A program made the translations under genes and the position numbers. Below, one piece after another: positions 50,512 to 58,925 of a stretch of 64,000 bases of DNA (the first letter of the stretch is position 1; the number at the start of each line of letters is the position of its first letter). Under the pieces are notes generated by a model, which had not been told where the DNA came from, did no database searches, and saw only the letters and a list, made by a program, of their open reading frames with translations. Source of the DNA: Rubrivivax sp. (GTDB lineage Bacteria; Pseudomonadota; Gammaproteobacteria; Burkholderiales; Burkholderiaceae_C); assembly GCA_019635285.1 (NCBI GenBank), contig JAHBZS010000009.1:62001-126000 (forward strand), given 5' to 3'.

Positions 50512-52602
50512 TCATGTGGTGCCTCCGATGATGGAACCGATGCGGATCGAATGGGTCTCGGGAATCTCGCTGTGCGACAGCACCTTCAGGCGCGGCGCGG
50601 CGCGCTTGACGAGCCGGGCGATCGGCGCGCGGATCAGGTCCGGCACCAGCAGGCAGGCGGGCACGCCCAGGTCCTCCTGCGCCTTGGCGCTCTGCGCGGC
50701 ATGGCGCGTCAGCGACTCGGCCACGCCGGGGTCCAGCGCGGCGCCGTGCGGCGAATTCAGCGCCTGCGTCACCAGGCGCTCCAGCTCGGGGTCCAGCGCG
50801 ATGACGTCGAGCTCGCGCACCGGGCCGTAGATCTGCTGCACGATGGCCGGCGCCAGGTGCACGCGGATGCGGCGCGCCAGCTCGCCGGCGTCGGTGGTCG
50901 TGCCCGCGTGTTCGGCCAGGCATTCGACGATGCCGCGCATGTCGCGGATGTGGACCCCTTCTTCCAGCAGCAGCTGCAGCACTTTCTGGAGGGTGGCGAT
51001 GCCGACCATCTTGGGAACCACGTCTTCGATCAGTTTGGGGGCGAGCCGGGTGACATGCTCGATCAGCGCCTGCGCCTCCTGGCGACCCAGCAGGCGCGCG
51101 GCACTTACCTGCATCAAGTGTGAAAGGTGGGTGGCGACCACGGTCGCGCAATCAACCACGGTAAATCCGGCCATCTGGGCCATCTCGCGATGGCGTTCTT
51201 CGATCCACACCGCGGGCAGGCCGAAGGCCGGATCGCTGGTGCGCGTGCCGGGCAGCGCCTGCGTCGCCCCGCCGGGGTTGATGGCCATCCACATGCCGGG
51301 GAAGGCCTCGCCCTCGCCCACCACCGCGCCGCGCAGCGTGACGCGGTACATGCTGGGCTTGAGCTCCAGGTTGTCGCGGATGTGCACCGCCGGCGGCAGG
51401 AAGCCGACGTCCTGCGCGAACTTCTTGCGCACGCCCTTGATGCGCGCCAGCAGGTCGCCCGAGCGCGCCTTGTCGACCAGCGAGATCAGCCGGTAGCCGA
51501 CCTCCAGGCCCAGCGTGTCCACCGGCACCAGGTCGTCCCAGCTGGCCTCGGCGTTCGGCACCGGCAGCTCGACGTCCTTGGGCCGCGCCGCGGCCGCGCG
51601 CTCCTGCTGCTGGCGCCGGCGTAGCCAGGCCGCCAGCCCGCCCAGGCCCGCGGCGATGAGCACGAACACAAAATGCGGCATGCCGGGCACCAGGCCGAGC
51701 ACGCCGACGATGCCGGCCGTGATGGCCAGCGCCTTGGGCGAACTGAACAGCTGCGCGCCGATCTGCGCGCCGATGGCGTGTTCCTTGCCGACGCGCGACA
51801 CCACCATGGCCGCGGCCACCGAGATCAGCAGCGCCGGCACCTGCGCCACCAGCGCGTCGCCCACGGCCAGCAGGATGTAGCTGCTGGCCGCCTGCGACGC
51901 GCTCAGTTCGTGCTGCGCGACGCCGATGACGAAGCCGCCGACGATGTTGATGAACAGGATCAGCATGCCGGCGACGGCGTCGCCGCGCACGAACTTGCTG
52001 GCGCCGTCCATGCTGCCGAAGAAGTCGGCCTCCTCGGCCACCTCGGCGCGGCGCCGGCGCGCCTCTTTCTCGTCGATGATGCCGGCGTTCAGTTCGGCGT
52101 CGATGGCCATCTGCTTGCCCGGCATCGCGTCCAGGGTGAAGCGCGCACCGACCTCGGCGATGCGCTCGGCGCCCTTGGTGACGACGATGAAGTTGATGAC
52201 CACCAGGATGGCGAAGACGATCAGGCCGACCGCGAAGTTGCCGCCGATGAGGAAGTGGCCGAAGGATTCGATCACCTTGCCCGCCGCGGCCGGGCCGGTG
52301 TGGCCGTCGACCAGCACGACGCGCGTCGAGGCCACGTTCAGGCTCAGCCGCATCAACGTGGTGATCAGCAGCACCGTCGGGAAGGCCGCGAAGTCCAGCG
52401 GCTTGACCATGTGCGCCGAGATCATCACCACCATCAGCGCCATGGCGATGTTGAAGGTGAACAGCAGGTCCAGCGCGAAGGGCGGCAGCGGCAGCACCAT
52501 CATCGCCAGCACGAGGATGACGAAGGCCGGCACGCCCAGCGACTTGAGCACGCCGGCGCGCGCGCCCAGCATCGCCTGCAGCTGGGTCATCCAGGCGTTC
52601 AC
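50512..52602 (-). CDS. flhA: Flagellar export gate protein FlhA
   Basis: 696 residues from GTG at 52602; ATG at 52590 is possible. GGAGGG stands eight bases before the GTG. About eight transmembrane helices in the first 330 residues, with FALDLLFTFNIAMALMVVMI and the conserved cytosolic loop with TLDAMPGKQMAIDAELNAG. The large cytosolic domain follows and ends ETHSIRIGSIIGGTT. It forms the nonameric ring of the type III export gate. Its start lies in the GTGA that closes a junction module after flhB. Confidence 0.97.
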   Translation of the reverse strand: MNAWMTQLQAMLGARAGVLKSLGVPAFVILVLAMMVLPLPPFALDLLFTFNIAMALMVVMISAHMVKPLDFAAFPTVLLITTLMRLSLNVASTRVVLVDGHTGPAAAGKVIESFGHFLIGGNFAVGLIVFAILVVINFIVVTKGAERIAEVGARFTLDAMPGKQMAIDAELNAGIIDEKEARRRRAEVAEEADFFGSMDGASKFVRGDAVAGMLILFINIVGGFVIGVAQHELSASQAASSYILLAVGDALVAQVPALLISVAAAMVVSRVGKEHAIGAQIGAQLFSSPKALAITAGIVGVLGLVPGMPHFVFVLIAAGLGGLAAWLRRRQQQERAAAARPKDVELPVPNAEASWDDLVPVDTLGLEVGYRLISLVDKARSGDLLARIKGVRKKFAQDVGFLPPAVHIRDNLELKPSMYRVTLRGAVVGEGEAFPGMWMAINPGGATQALPGTRTSDPAFGLPAVWIEERHREMAQMAGFTVVDCATVVATHLSHLMQVSAARLLGRQEAQALIEHVTRLAPKLIEDVVPKMVGIATLQKVLQLLLEEGVHIRDMRGIVECLAEHAGTTTDAGELARRIRVHLAPAIVQQIYGPVRELDVIALDPELERLVTQALNSPHGAALDPGVAESLTRHAAQSAKAQEDLGVPACLLVPDLIRAPIARLVKRAAPRLKVLSHSEIPETHSIRIGSIIGGTT

Positions 52603-52664
52603 GGGACGACCCTCCGCGCGGCGCGCTGCGGGAGGAGCCCTTGGGAGCGGCCCGGCGCGCTCAT
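52599..52664 (-). repeat. Junction module family 1, flhB/flhA
   Basis: The flhB stop lies in ATGA (52664-52661). The 21-residue mini-ORF begins MSAPGRSQGLLPQRAA and ends in the GTGA start of flhA. GGAGGG near its end is the flhA ribosome site. The first 20 bases after the A equal those of the chaC/tauE module. Confidence 0.88.
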
Positions 52665-53809
52665 GCCGCGGCCTCCGCATCACCGTGCAGCGGGTCCAGC
52701 TCCGCCGGCACCTGCAGCTCGGGCAGCGGCGGCGGCGCCGTGCCGCGGCCCTGCAGGTAGGCACGCAGCTGGTACACGTGGGCCAGCACCTGCGCCACCG
52801 CGTTGAACAGCGCCGCCGGCACGGCGGCGTCCAGCTCGGCGTGCGCATACAGCGCGCGCGCCAGCGGTGCGGCCTGCAGCACCGGCACCTGGGCGCCTTG
52901 CGCCGCGTCGCGGATGCGCAGCGCCATCAGGTCCTTGCCCTTGGCGACGACGCGCGGCGCGCTCATCGAGCCTTCCACGTACTTCAAGGCCACGGCGAAG
53001 TGCGTCGGGTTCATCACCACCAGGTCGGCGCTGGGCACGGCCGCCAGCATGCGGCGGTTGGCCATCTCGCGCATGCGCGCGCGCTGGCGCGACTTGATCT
53101 CGGGGCTGCCTTCGCTTTCGCGCTGCTCCTGCTTCATTTCCTGCACGCTCATCTTCAGCTCTTTGGCGAGCTGATGGCGCTGCAGCGGCACGTCGACGAT
53201 GGCAAACAGCGCCAGCGCCCCCACCAGCAGCAGCAGGCCGCCGAGCACCACGCCACCGGCGTGCGACAGCGCCGCCGGCAGCGGCATGGCGATGGCCTCG
53301 CCGAAGCGCGGCAGGTTCAACTGCAGATAGACCGCACCCACCGCGCCGAGGATCAGCGCCAGCAGGCAGGACTTCAGCGTGTTCAGCAGCTGCCGCCCGG
53401 ACAGCATGCGGCCCAGGCCGGCCAGCGGGTCGATCTTGTCGAAGCGCGGCTGCAGCGCCTTGAGGCTGAAGTTCCAGCCGCCGCTGAGCACGCCGGCCAG
53501 CACCGCGGCCACGAGCATCGCCAGCCCGATGCCCAGCACCGCCAACAGCGCCGGCAGGCCCAGCTGGGCCAGGCGCTGCGACATGGTCTGCGCATTGGCC
53601 AGCGCGCGCGCATCGAAGCGCAGGCCGGCGGCCAGCGACGCCTGCATCCAGGCCATCGCGGCCGGGGCCGCCGCGGCCAGCAGCGCCGCCGCCAGGCCGA
53701 TGGCCACGAAGTGCGAAAGATCGCGCGAACGCGCCACCTGGCCCTCGGCGCGGGCCTTGCGGATCTTGCGTTCGGTAGCGGGGAGTCGGCGGTCCTGGGC
53801 GTCGGCCAT
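52661..53809 (-). CDS. flhB: Flagellar export switch protein FlhB
   Basis: 382 residues, four membrane helices, then a cytosolic domain with the autocleavage site NPTH in ADLVVMNPTHFAVALKY. N-terminus MADAQDRRLPATERKIRKAR is typical. It switches export from rod/hook to filament substrates. The C-terminal tail after the conserved domain is Pro/Ala-rich. A 198 bp gap separates it from motB, holding a GTGCCC/GGGCAC hairpin at 53846-53859 and presumably the promoter of the flhB-fliA operon. Confidence 0.96.
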   Translation of the reverse strand: MADAQDRRLPATERKIRKARAEGQVARSRDLSHFVAIGLAAALLAAAAPAAMAWMQASLAAGLRFDARALANAQTMSQRLAQLGLPALLAVLGIGLAMLVAAVLAGVLSGGWNFSLKALQPRFDKIDPLAGLGRMLSGRQLLNTLKSCLLALILGAVGAVYLQLNLPRFGEAIAMPLPAALSHAGGVVLGGLLLLVGALALFAIVDVPLQRHQLAKELKMSVQEMKQEQRESEGSPEIKSRQRARMREMANRRMLAAVPSADLVVMNPTHFAVALKYVEGSMSAPRVVAKGKDLMALRIRDAAQGAQVPVLQAAPLARALYAHAELDAAVPAALFNAVAQVLAHVYQLRAYLQGRGTAPPPLPELQVPAELDPLHGDAEAAA

Positions 53810-54007
53810 GGCTTCGAGGCGCGCTCTGAAGGCGTGCCCGCCATGGTGCCCGTGGGCACTTGTAACTTGAGCCCGATAAGAGGGCGAAAGCCGTCGATGT
53901 TCCGGCCTGCGCCGGCTGGCCCGCGTGCGCTGCGCACCGTGCCGGCGCGAGCCCCGGCATACCGTGGCCGGGCCGGGACGACGACCGCAGCCGGGGCCGG
54001 GCGGCCC

Positions 54008-54961
54008 CTATTTCGTGGGCAGCCCCGGCAGCCAGCCGGTCCCCGAACCTTCCGACGCGGCCTGCTCCTGCTCCGCCAGCGCCTCGGCGCCGGTGCGGAA
54101 GATGCGGTCCTCGGCCTCGCGGTTCATGACGATGATGCTGATGCGACGGTTCGACGCGGCCAGCGGGTCCTTGGGCTCGAACAGCAGGCTCGCCGCCAGC
54201 CCCTGCACACGCAGCATGCGGTCTTCGGGCAGGCCGCCGGCCATCAGTTCGCGGCGCGAGGCGTTGGCGCGGTCGGCCGACAGCTCCCAGTTGCCGTAGC
54301 CCAAGCCGCCGCCGGCAAAGGGGGCGGCATCGGTATGGCCTTCCAAGGTCAGCCGGTTCGGCACCTCGGCCAGCACCGTGCCGATCTCGCGCAGCAGTTC
54401 GCGCATGTACGGCTGCACCACCGCGCTGCCGCTGCTGAACATCGGCCGCTGGTTCTCGTCGACGATCTGGATGCGCAGGCCGTCGGCCGTCATGTCCAGG
54501 CGGATCTGTGATTTCATCGCCGCCAGCTTGGGGTTCTGCTCGATCTTCTGTTCGATCTTGCCCTTCAGCTGCTCCAGGCGCGAGATCTCGGCGCGCACCT
54601 GCTCGGCCTTCAGCGCCTGCAGGTTGACGGTCTTGCGCTTGGCTTCGATGTCGCCGCGCTTGACCTGGCCGGTGCTGCGCGTTAGGTCCTCGCCGCCGCC
54701 CTTGAGCACGTGCGAGGAGTCGCCGGCCCCCGAGCCGCTGGCCAGCAGCGCGATCTTCAGCGGGCTCTGGAAGTAGTCGGCGATGCCCTTCTTGTCGCCC
54801 TCGGTGGTGCTGCCCAGCAGCCACATCAGCAGGAAGAAGGCCATCATCGCCGTCACGAAGTCGGCGTAGGCGATCTTCCACGCGCCGCCATGGTGGCCGT
54901 GGCCGCCCTTCTTGACGCGCTTGATGATGATCGGCTGCAGCTTCTTGGCGTCGCCGGCCAT
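54008..54961 (-). CDS. motB: Flagellar stator protein MotB
   Basis: 317 residues. Short basic N-terminus, one transmembrane helix with the proton-channel Asp34 in AYADFVTAMMAFFLLMWLLG, plug region, and the C-terminal OmpA-like peptidoglycan domain (TLEGHTDAAPF, ELSADRANASRREL). With MotA it forms the proton-driven stator. It follows motA by 99 bp, a gap that holds a family 2 repeat. Confidence 0.97.
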   Translation of the reverse strand: MAGDAKKLQPIIIKRVKKGGHGHHGGAWKIAYADFVTAMMAFFLLMWLLGSTTEGDKKGIADYFQSPLKIALLASGSGAGDSSHVLKGGGEDLTRSTGQVKRGDIEAKRKTVNLQALKAEQVRAEISRLEQLKGKIEQKIEQNPKLAAMKSQIRLDMTADGLRIQIVDENQRPMFSSGSAVVQPYMRELLREIGTVLAEVPNRLTLEGHTDAAPFAGGGLGYGNWELSADRANASRRELMAGGLPEDRMLRVQGLAASLLFEPKDPLAASNRRISIIVMNREAEDRIFRTGAEALAEQEQAASEGSGTGWLPGLPTK

Positions 54962-54962
54962 A

Positions 54963-55064
54963 TCAGCCTCCCCCCGAAGCGCCTGCGGCCCGGCGAAGCC
55001 GGTTCCGCGGCGTCCGCTCGATGCGCCGCAATCTGGCCAAGATCAGCGCGTCAGGCACGGTCAT
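54963..55064 (-). repeat. motA/motB junction: open 33-codon frame with a family 2 repeat
   Basis: The motA stop lies in ATGA (55064-55061). A 33-residue frame, MTVPDALILARLRRIERTPR onward, ends in TGA one base before the motB ATG. Its second half is the family 2 repeat (AGCCGGTTCCGCGGCG at about 54997-55012 on the plus strand), in inverted orientation relative to the flgB/flgC copy when compared with the direction of transcription. Confidence 0.65.
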
Positions 55065-55921
55065 TTCTTGCCTTTGACGTGGCTTTCGAGCTCGGCGAAG
55101 CTGGGCCGCTCGGTCGAGTACAGCACCTTGCGGCCGAACTCCACCGCCACCTGCGGCGCGTAGCCCTGCATGCTGGCCAAGAGCGTGGTCTTGATGCACT
55201 GCAGTTCCTTGCCGGCTTCGTCGACCTTCTGCTCCAGCAGGCCGGCCAGCGGCTCGGCGAAGGCATAGGCCAGCAGGATGCCCAGGAAGGTACCGACCAG
55301 CGCCGAGCCGATCATGCCGCCCAGCACGGCCGGCGGCTGGCCCACCGAGCCCATGGTGTTGACCACGCCCAGCACCGCCGCGACGATGCCGAAGGCCGGC
55401 AGCGCGCCGGCCAGGCGCTGCAGCGCGGCCACCGCGCTGTGCGCCTCGTGGTGGTGGGTCTCGATCTCGCTGTCCATCAGGCTTTCGATCTCGTGCGCAT
55501 TCAGGTTGCCCGAGACCATCATGCGCAGGTAGTCGGTGATGAACTCCGACACATGGTGGTCGTTGCCCACCGCCGGGTACTTCTGGAACAGCGGCGAGCT
55601 GTGCGGCTCCTCGACGTCCTTCTCGATGGCCATCAGCCCTTCCTTGCGCGCCTTCTGCAGGATGTCGTACATCAGCGCCATCAGCTCCATGTAGCGCGCC
55701 TTGGTGTACTTGCTGCCCTTGAAGCACTGGCCCAGCCCCTTGCCGGTGGCTTTGAGCACCTTGGGCTGGTTGTTGGCGATGAAGGCGCCGATCGCGGCGC
55801 CGCCGATGGCCGCCATCTCGAAGGGCAGTGCCTTCAGCACCACGCCGATGTTGCCGCCGTGGGCGATGAACACGCCGAACACGGCGGCCAGCGCAACGAT
55901 CCAGCCAATGATGACGAACAT
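55061..55921 (-). CDS. motA: Flagellar stator protein MotA
   Basis: 286 residues, four transmembrane helices. N-terminus MFVIIGWIVALAAVFGVFIA; the cytosolic loop has KARKEGLMAIEKDVEEP with the Arg/Glu pair that contacts FliG; the last helices include LPAFGIVAAVLGVVNTMG and SALVGTFLGILLAYAFAEPL. First gene of motAB, driven by the sigma-28 promoter at 56002-56028, which leaves a leader of about 70 bases. Confidence 0.97.
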   Translation of the reverse strand: MFVIIGWIVALAAVFGVFIAHGGNIGVVLKALPFEMAAIGGAAIGAFIANNQPKVLKATGKGLGQCFKGSKYTKARYMELMALMYDILQKARKEGLMAIEKDVEEPHSSPLFQKYPAVGNDHHVSEFITDYLRMMVSGNLNAHEIESLMDSEIETHHHEAHSAVAALQRLAGALPAFGIVAAVLGVVNTMGSVGQPPAVLGGMIGSALVGTFLGILLAYAFAEPLAGLLEQKVDEAGKELQCIKTTLLASMQGYAPQVAVEFGRKVLYSTERPSFAELESHVKGKK

Positions 55922-56001
55922 GTGGGAGGGCGCTTCTCAGGCGTTCAGCGGGACGGCCGACGGCTCGCGGAGCGCATCGGCCGGTAACTCTTGTGTCCTG
56001 C

Positions 56002-56028
56002 TTATCGGCCCCCCTCGCCGGCACTTGA
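56002..56028 (-). promoter_or_regulatory. Sigma-28 (FliA) promoter for motAB
   Basis: On the minus strand TCAAGTGC (56028-56021), 11 bases, GCCGATAA (56009-56002). The -10 octamer is the exact FliA consensus and the spacing is exact. The last bases of the -10 are at once the final codons and TAA stop of the upstream methyltransferase gene. Confidence 0.9.
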
Positions 56029-56787
56029 GGCGCCAGCGGGGCGCAGCGGCAGCTGGTACAGCCACAGCGGACGGCCGTCCGGGCAGTGCAGCACGCGCTG
56101 CGCCTGCCAGTCGGCGGCCTCGAATTCCAGGCTCGCCACCCAGGTGCCCGGCCGCATCTCGGCGGCCGCCTTGGCCAGCGCGCGCGCCATCGACTCGGGA
56201 CGCTGGAACAGGTAGACCAGGTCGTGGCCGGCCCAGCCCTGCGCCCACAGGTCGCCGCGCGCCACTTTCGCCTGCGGGCAGGCGGCGCGCGCCGCCAGTG
56301 CCAGCGGCCAGCTCCACTCGATGCCTTCGAGGCGCGCCGCGGGGTAGGCCCGGCGCAGCGCGCGCAGCCCGTGGCCTAGGCCGCAGCCGGCATCGAGCAC
56401 GCGCGCCCCGGGCGGCAGCGGCAGCGCCTCGGCCAGCCCGTCCAGGGCACCGCGCGGCGTCGGGAACAGCGGCGCGTCGCGCCAGGCCTGGCGCGGGTAC
56501 AGCAGCAGCAACAGGGCCAGCGCCAGCAGCCAGCCCCAGCCGGGCAGCACCGCCGCGCCGCTGGCCACCAGCGACAGCGGGAAGCCGGCCGCGACCACCG
56601 CGGCGCGCATGCGCGTGCCGGCGCCCCGCGCCAGCGCCAGGCCGACGCCGCTGCCGCACAGCCAGGCCAGCGCCGGCGCCGGCCCGCGCAGCGCCAGGTA
56701 CAGCAGCCAGGCCAAGGCCCAGGCCGCCAGCGCCGGCAACGGCCAGGGCAGCGGCAGGCGCGGCAAAACAAACGGCGAGACCCTCAC
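56002..56787 (-). CDS. Membrane-associated SAM-dependent methyltransferase
   Basis: 261 residues from a GTG at 56787; start uncertain. The first 110 residues are hydrophobic helices (PLPALAAWALAWLLYLALRG, and GWGWLLALALLLLLYP). The rest is a class I methyltransferase: motif I VLDAGCGLGHGLRAL, GIEWSWPLALAARAA, VARGDLWAQGWAGHDLVYLF. Acceptor unknown. It lies between motA and the degenerate HD-GYP gene, all on the minus strand. Its end carries the motA promoter. Confidence 0.82.
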   Translation of the reverse strand: MRVSPFVLPRLPLPWPLPALAAWALAWLLYLALRGPAPALAWLCGSGVGLALARGAGTRMRAAVVAAGFPLSLVASGAAVLPGWGWLLALALLLLLYPRQAWRDAPLFPTPRGALDGLAEALPLPPGARVLDAGCGLGHGLRALRRAYPAARLEGIEWSWPLALAARAACPQAKVARGDLWAQGWAGHDLVYLFQRPESMARALAKAAAEMRPGTWVASLEFEAADWQAQRVLHCPDGRPLWLYQLPLRPAGASSAGEGGR

Positions 56788-56876
56788 GGCAGGCAGTGTC
56801 GCGTGCGCAGGCCAAGGCCTAGACACCGATAAGCGCCGGCTTCGATGCGCAGCTTCGACGCGCCGCGGCGGCGCGC

Positions 56877-58085
56877 TCAGCGCAGCGCCAGGATGCGCTC
56901 GTGGTCGGGGCGCACCTTGACCTGCGCGCCGGCCAGCGCGCCGCGCACCGCGAAGCGTGTTTCGACGGTGTCGCGCAAGGCCGGTTCGCCCAGCGCCATG
57001 CCGCTGGGCGCCACCAGGCTGGCCACCCACGGCAGGTTGGCACGCCGCCCGCGCGCGACGACGATGCCGCGCTCGCCGTTGGCCAGCTCGACGAAGCTGC
57101 CCGGCGGATACAGGCCGGTGGCGCGCAGCAGCGCCGCGCCCACCTCGTCGGGCACACCGTCTTGCCCCAAGCAGGCTTCGCGCGCGGCCTGCACCGGCGA
57201 CATCGGCGCGCGCGTGCGCCGCCGGCTGATCTTGGCGATGAAGATGTCGGCGCGGCGCAGCAGCCGGGCCAGCCGGCGCTCCGGCGACAGCTCGCCCAGC
57301 GGCAACTGCCCGTCGCCGCGGTCATGGTGCAGGCGCACCACCTCGCACCACAGCGCATCGTCCAGGCCGGCCTCGCGCAGCAGCTGCGCGCCCTGCGCGC
57401 CGTGCAGGCGGATCTGCTCGCGCATCGCCGCGGTCGGCGGGGTGTCGCTGGCGGCCAGCTGGTCCTGCAGCGCGGCCATTGCCACGTTCATGCTCAGCGC
57501 CGCGCAGCCCAGGCTGCGCCGCGTGTCCTCGGGCCAGTCCAGCACGCCGGCGGCCTGGTCGCAGACCAGCATGACCAGCAGCGCGTGGTGGCTGCTGTAC
57601 TGCTCGATGCTCTCGCCGGCCACGTGCACCAGGTGATACAGCGAGGCATCGGCGTGGCGCTGGCCCAGCTTCTGGGCGCGCTCGCAGACCAGCCGGATGC
57701 GCGCCACGAACTCGGCCTGCGGGCGCGCGTCGCGCAAGGCCACGTGCAGCATGCCCGCCAGTGCCTCCCACTGGTCCGGCACGCTGGCCTCGACGCCGAC
57801 GGTGGTGGCTTCGCGCGGGGTGTCCTGCGGCCGCGCCTCGGCGATGCTGCGCAGCGAGGCGTTCTGGCGCAGCATCGCGCCCACCGTCGCGCCCAGCTTG
57901 CGGCGCCATTCGTTCGACTCGTCCTCGTCGGCATAGAGCGGCTGCATGCACAGGTGCTGCAGCTGGTCCTGCTGGACGATCGACGCGCCGGCAGCCAGCA
58001 GCAGGCGGCCGCCGGCATCGCGCACGCCGAAGGGCAGCGGCTTGCCCAGACGCAGGTGCTCGGCGGAGAAGGGGATCAGTTTCAA
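56877..58085 (-). CDS. Degenerate HD-GYP-type signalling protein
   Basis: 402 residues from a TTG at 58085 with GAGG nine bases upstream; a GTG at 58178 is possible but sits directly behind the terminator T-run. N-terminal part MLKLIPFSAEHLRLGKPLPF resembles the leader domain of HD-GYP proteins. The HD-GYP region has SSHHALLVMLVCDQ, ALSMNVAMAAL in place of the metal-binding LHDIGK, and HHDRGDGQLP in place of HHERxDGxGYP. The missing His-Asp argues against c-di-GMP hydrolysis; it may bind instead. It lies between flhC and the motAB genes. Confidence 0.78.
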   Translation of the reverse strand: MKLIPFSAEHLRLGKPLPFGVRDAGGRLLLAAGASIVQQDQLQHLCMQPLYADEDESNEWRRKLGATVGAMLRQNASLRSIAEARPQDTPREATTVGVEASVPDQWEALAGMLHVALRDARPQAEFVARIRLVCERAQKLGQRHADASLYHLVHVAGESIEQYSSHHALLVMLVCDQAAGVLDWPEDTRRSLGCAALSMNVAMAALQDQLAASDTPPTAAMREQIRLHGAQGAQLLREAGLDDALWCEVVRLHHDRGDGQLPLGELSPERRLARLLRRADIFIAKISRRRTRAPMSPVQAAREACLGQDGVPDEVGAALLRATGLYPPGSFVELANGERGIVVARGRRANLPWVASLVAPSGMALGEPALRDTVETRFAVRGALAGAQVKVRPDHERILALR

Positions 58086-58178
58086 GACATCGGGCCTCAA
58101 GCCATGGCGGCGGCAGCCGGCGCCGCCCCAGCGGTTTTCGGCCTGCCGGCGCCCGGGCTTGAGCCCGCCGCGGCCCAC

Positions 58179-58206
58179 AAAAAAATGCGGGCCCCGAAGG
58201 ACCCGC
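58179..58206 (-). terminator. Intrinsic terminator after flhDC
   Basis: On the minus strand GCGGGTCC, TTCG, GGGCCCGC, then ATTTTTTT. Eight-pair stem with a UUCG tetraloop and seven T. It stands about 100 bp after the flhC stop and ends the flhDC transcript. A second small hairpin, GCACAG/CTGTGC, is at 58212-58227. Confidence 0.92.
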
Positions 58207-58238
58207 GGAAAGCACAGGGGACTGTGCCAGGAGGAGAC

Positions 58239-58424
58239 ATGAAGAAACCGATCTCAGATGCCTGCTTTATCGGCATCGCCGTGGCGCTGCGAAGCCCCGC
58301 CGGCGTGACTCAATGCGCAGACGCGGCGCATTCGGCCGCCTGGCGCGACGGGCCGATCTGCAGCGCGCCGGCCAACTTGCCCTTGCCGGCGCGCGCCGGC
58401 GGGTTGCACATGCCGCACACGTAA
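58239..58424 (+). CDS. Possible 61-residue protein antisense to the flhC end
   Basis: ATG at 58239 with AGGAGG ending a few bases upstream on the plus strand. The peptide starts MKKPISDACFIGIAVALRSP and is not obviously a membrane or secreted protein. Most of it overlaps the end of flhC on the other strand. The strong ribosome site is the only support; codon pattern is shaped by flhC. Confidence 0.22.
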   Translation: MKKPISDACFIGIAVALRSPAGVTQCADAAHSAAWRDGPICSAPANLPLPARAGGLHMPHT

Positions 58425-58888
58425 TGCTTGGCGATCTCGTAGGGGTGCGTGACGAAATGCCCGCCGCAGCAGCTGCACTTGGTCAGCGTCAGCATGCCGT
58501 TGTCGACGAACTTCACCAGCCGCCAGGCGCGCGTCACGCTGAGCATCGGCTCCAGGCCCTGCGACTGCGTCTGCTCCAGGTACAGCTGGTAGGCCTTGAT
58601 GACCACGTCGATCTCGTCCAGCTCCGACGACTTGTTCAGGTACTCGTGGATGTTCAGGAACAGGCTGGCATGGATGTTCGGCTGCCAGGTCATGAACCAG
58701 TCGGTGGAGAACGGCAGCTGGCCCTTGCTGGGGCTGCGGCCGGCGACTTCCTTGTACAGGCGCAGCAGGCGCTCGTAGCTCAGGTCGGTCTCGGACTCCA
58801 GCACCTGCAGGCGCGCGCCCAACTGGATCAGGGTCACCGCGCGCTCGATCTGCCGCGCTTCGGTGAGGATGCTCTTGTTTCTGGCCAT
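58310..58888 (-). CDS. flhC: Flagellar master regulator subunit FlhC
   Basis: 192 residues. Zinc site by Cys138, Cys141, Cys158 and Cys161 (KCSCCGGHF, YVCGMC), one residue shifted from E. coli FlhC. The block from LSYERLLRLYKEVAGRSPSKG and FSTDWFMTWQP is typical. With FlhD it forms the hexameric activator of class II flagellar promoters. 37 bp after flhD; terminator follows. Confidence 0.97.
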   Translation of the reverse strand: MARNKSILTEARQIERAVTLIQLGARLQVLESETDLSYERLLRLYKEVAGRSPSKGQLPFSTDWFMTWQPNIHASLFLNIHEYLNKSSELDEIDVVIKAYQLYLEQTQSQGLEPMLSVTRAWRLVKFVDNGMLTLTKCSCCGGHFVTHPYEIAKHYVCGMCNPPARAGKGKLAGALQIGPSRQAAECAASAH

Positions 58889-58925
58889 GGTGGGCTTCCG
58901 GTGGGGCTTCGGCGGGGGCGGGATG

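Noticed and set aside
53846-53880. GCCCGATAAG with a nearby TCAAG on the opposite strand in the flhB leader
   Set aside because: The two elements are on different strands and cannot form one FliA promoter.
58266-58273. GCCGATAA on the minus strand between flhC and its terminator
   Set aside because: The octamer fits a FliA -10, but no TAAAG or TCAAG lies at the right distance upstream, and a strong terminator follows before the next gene.
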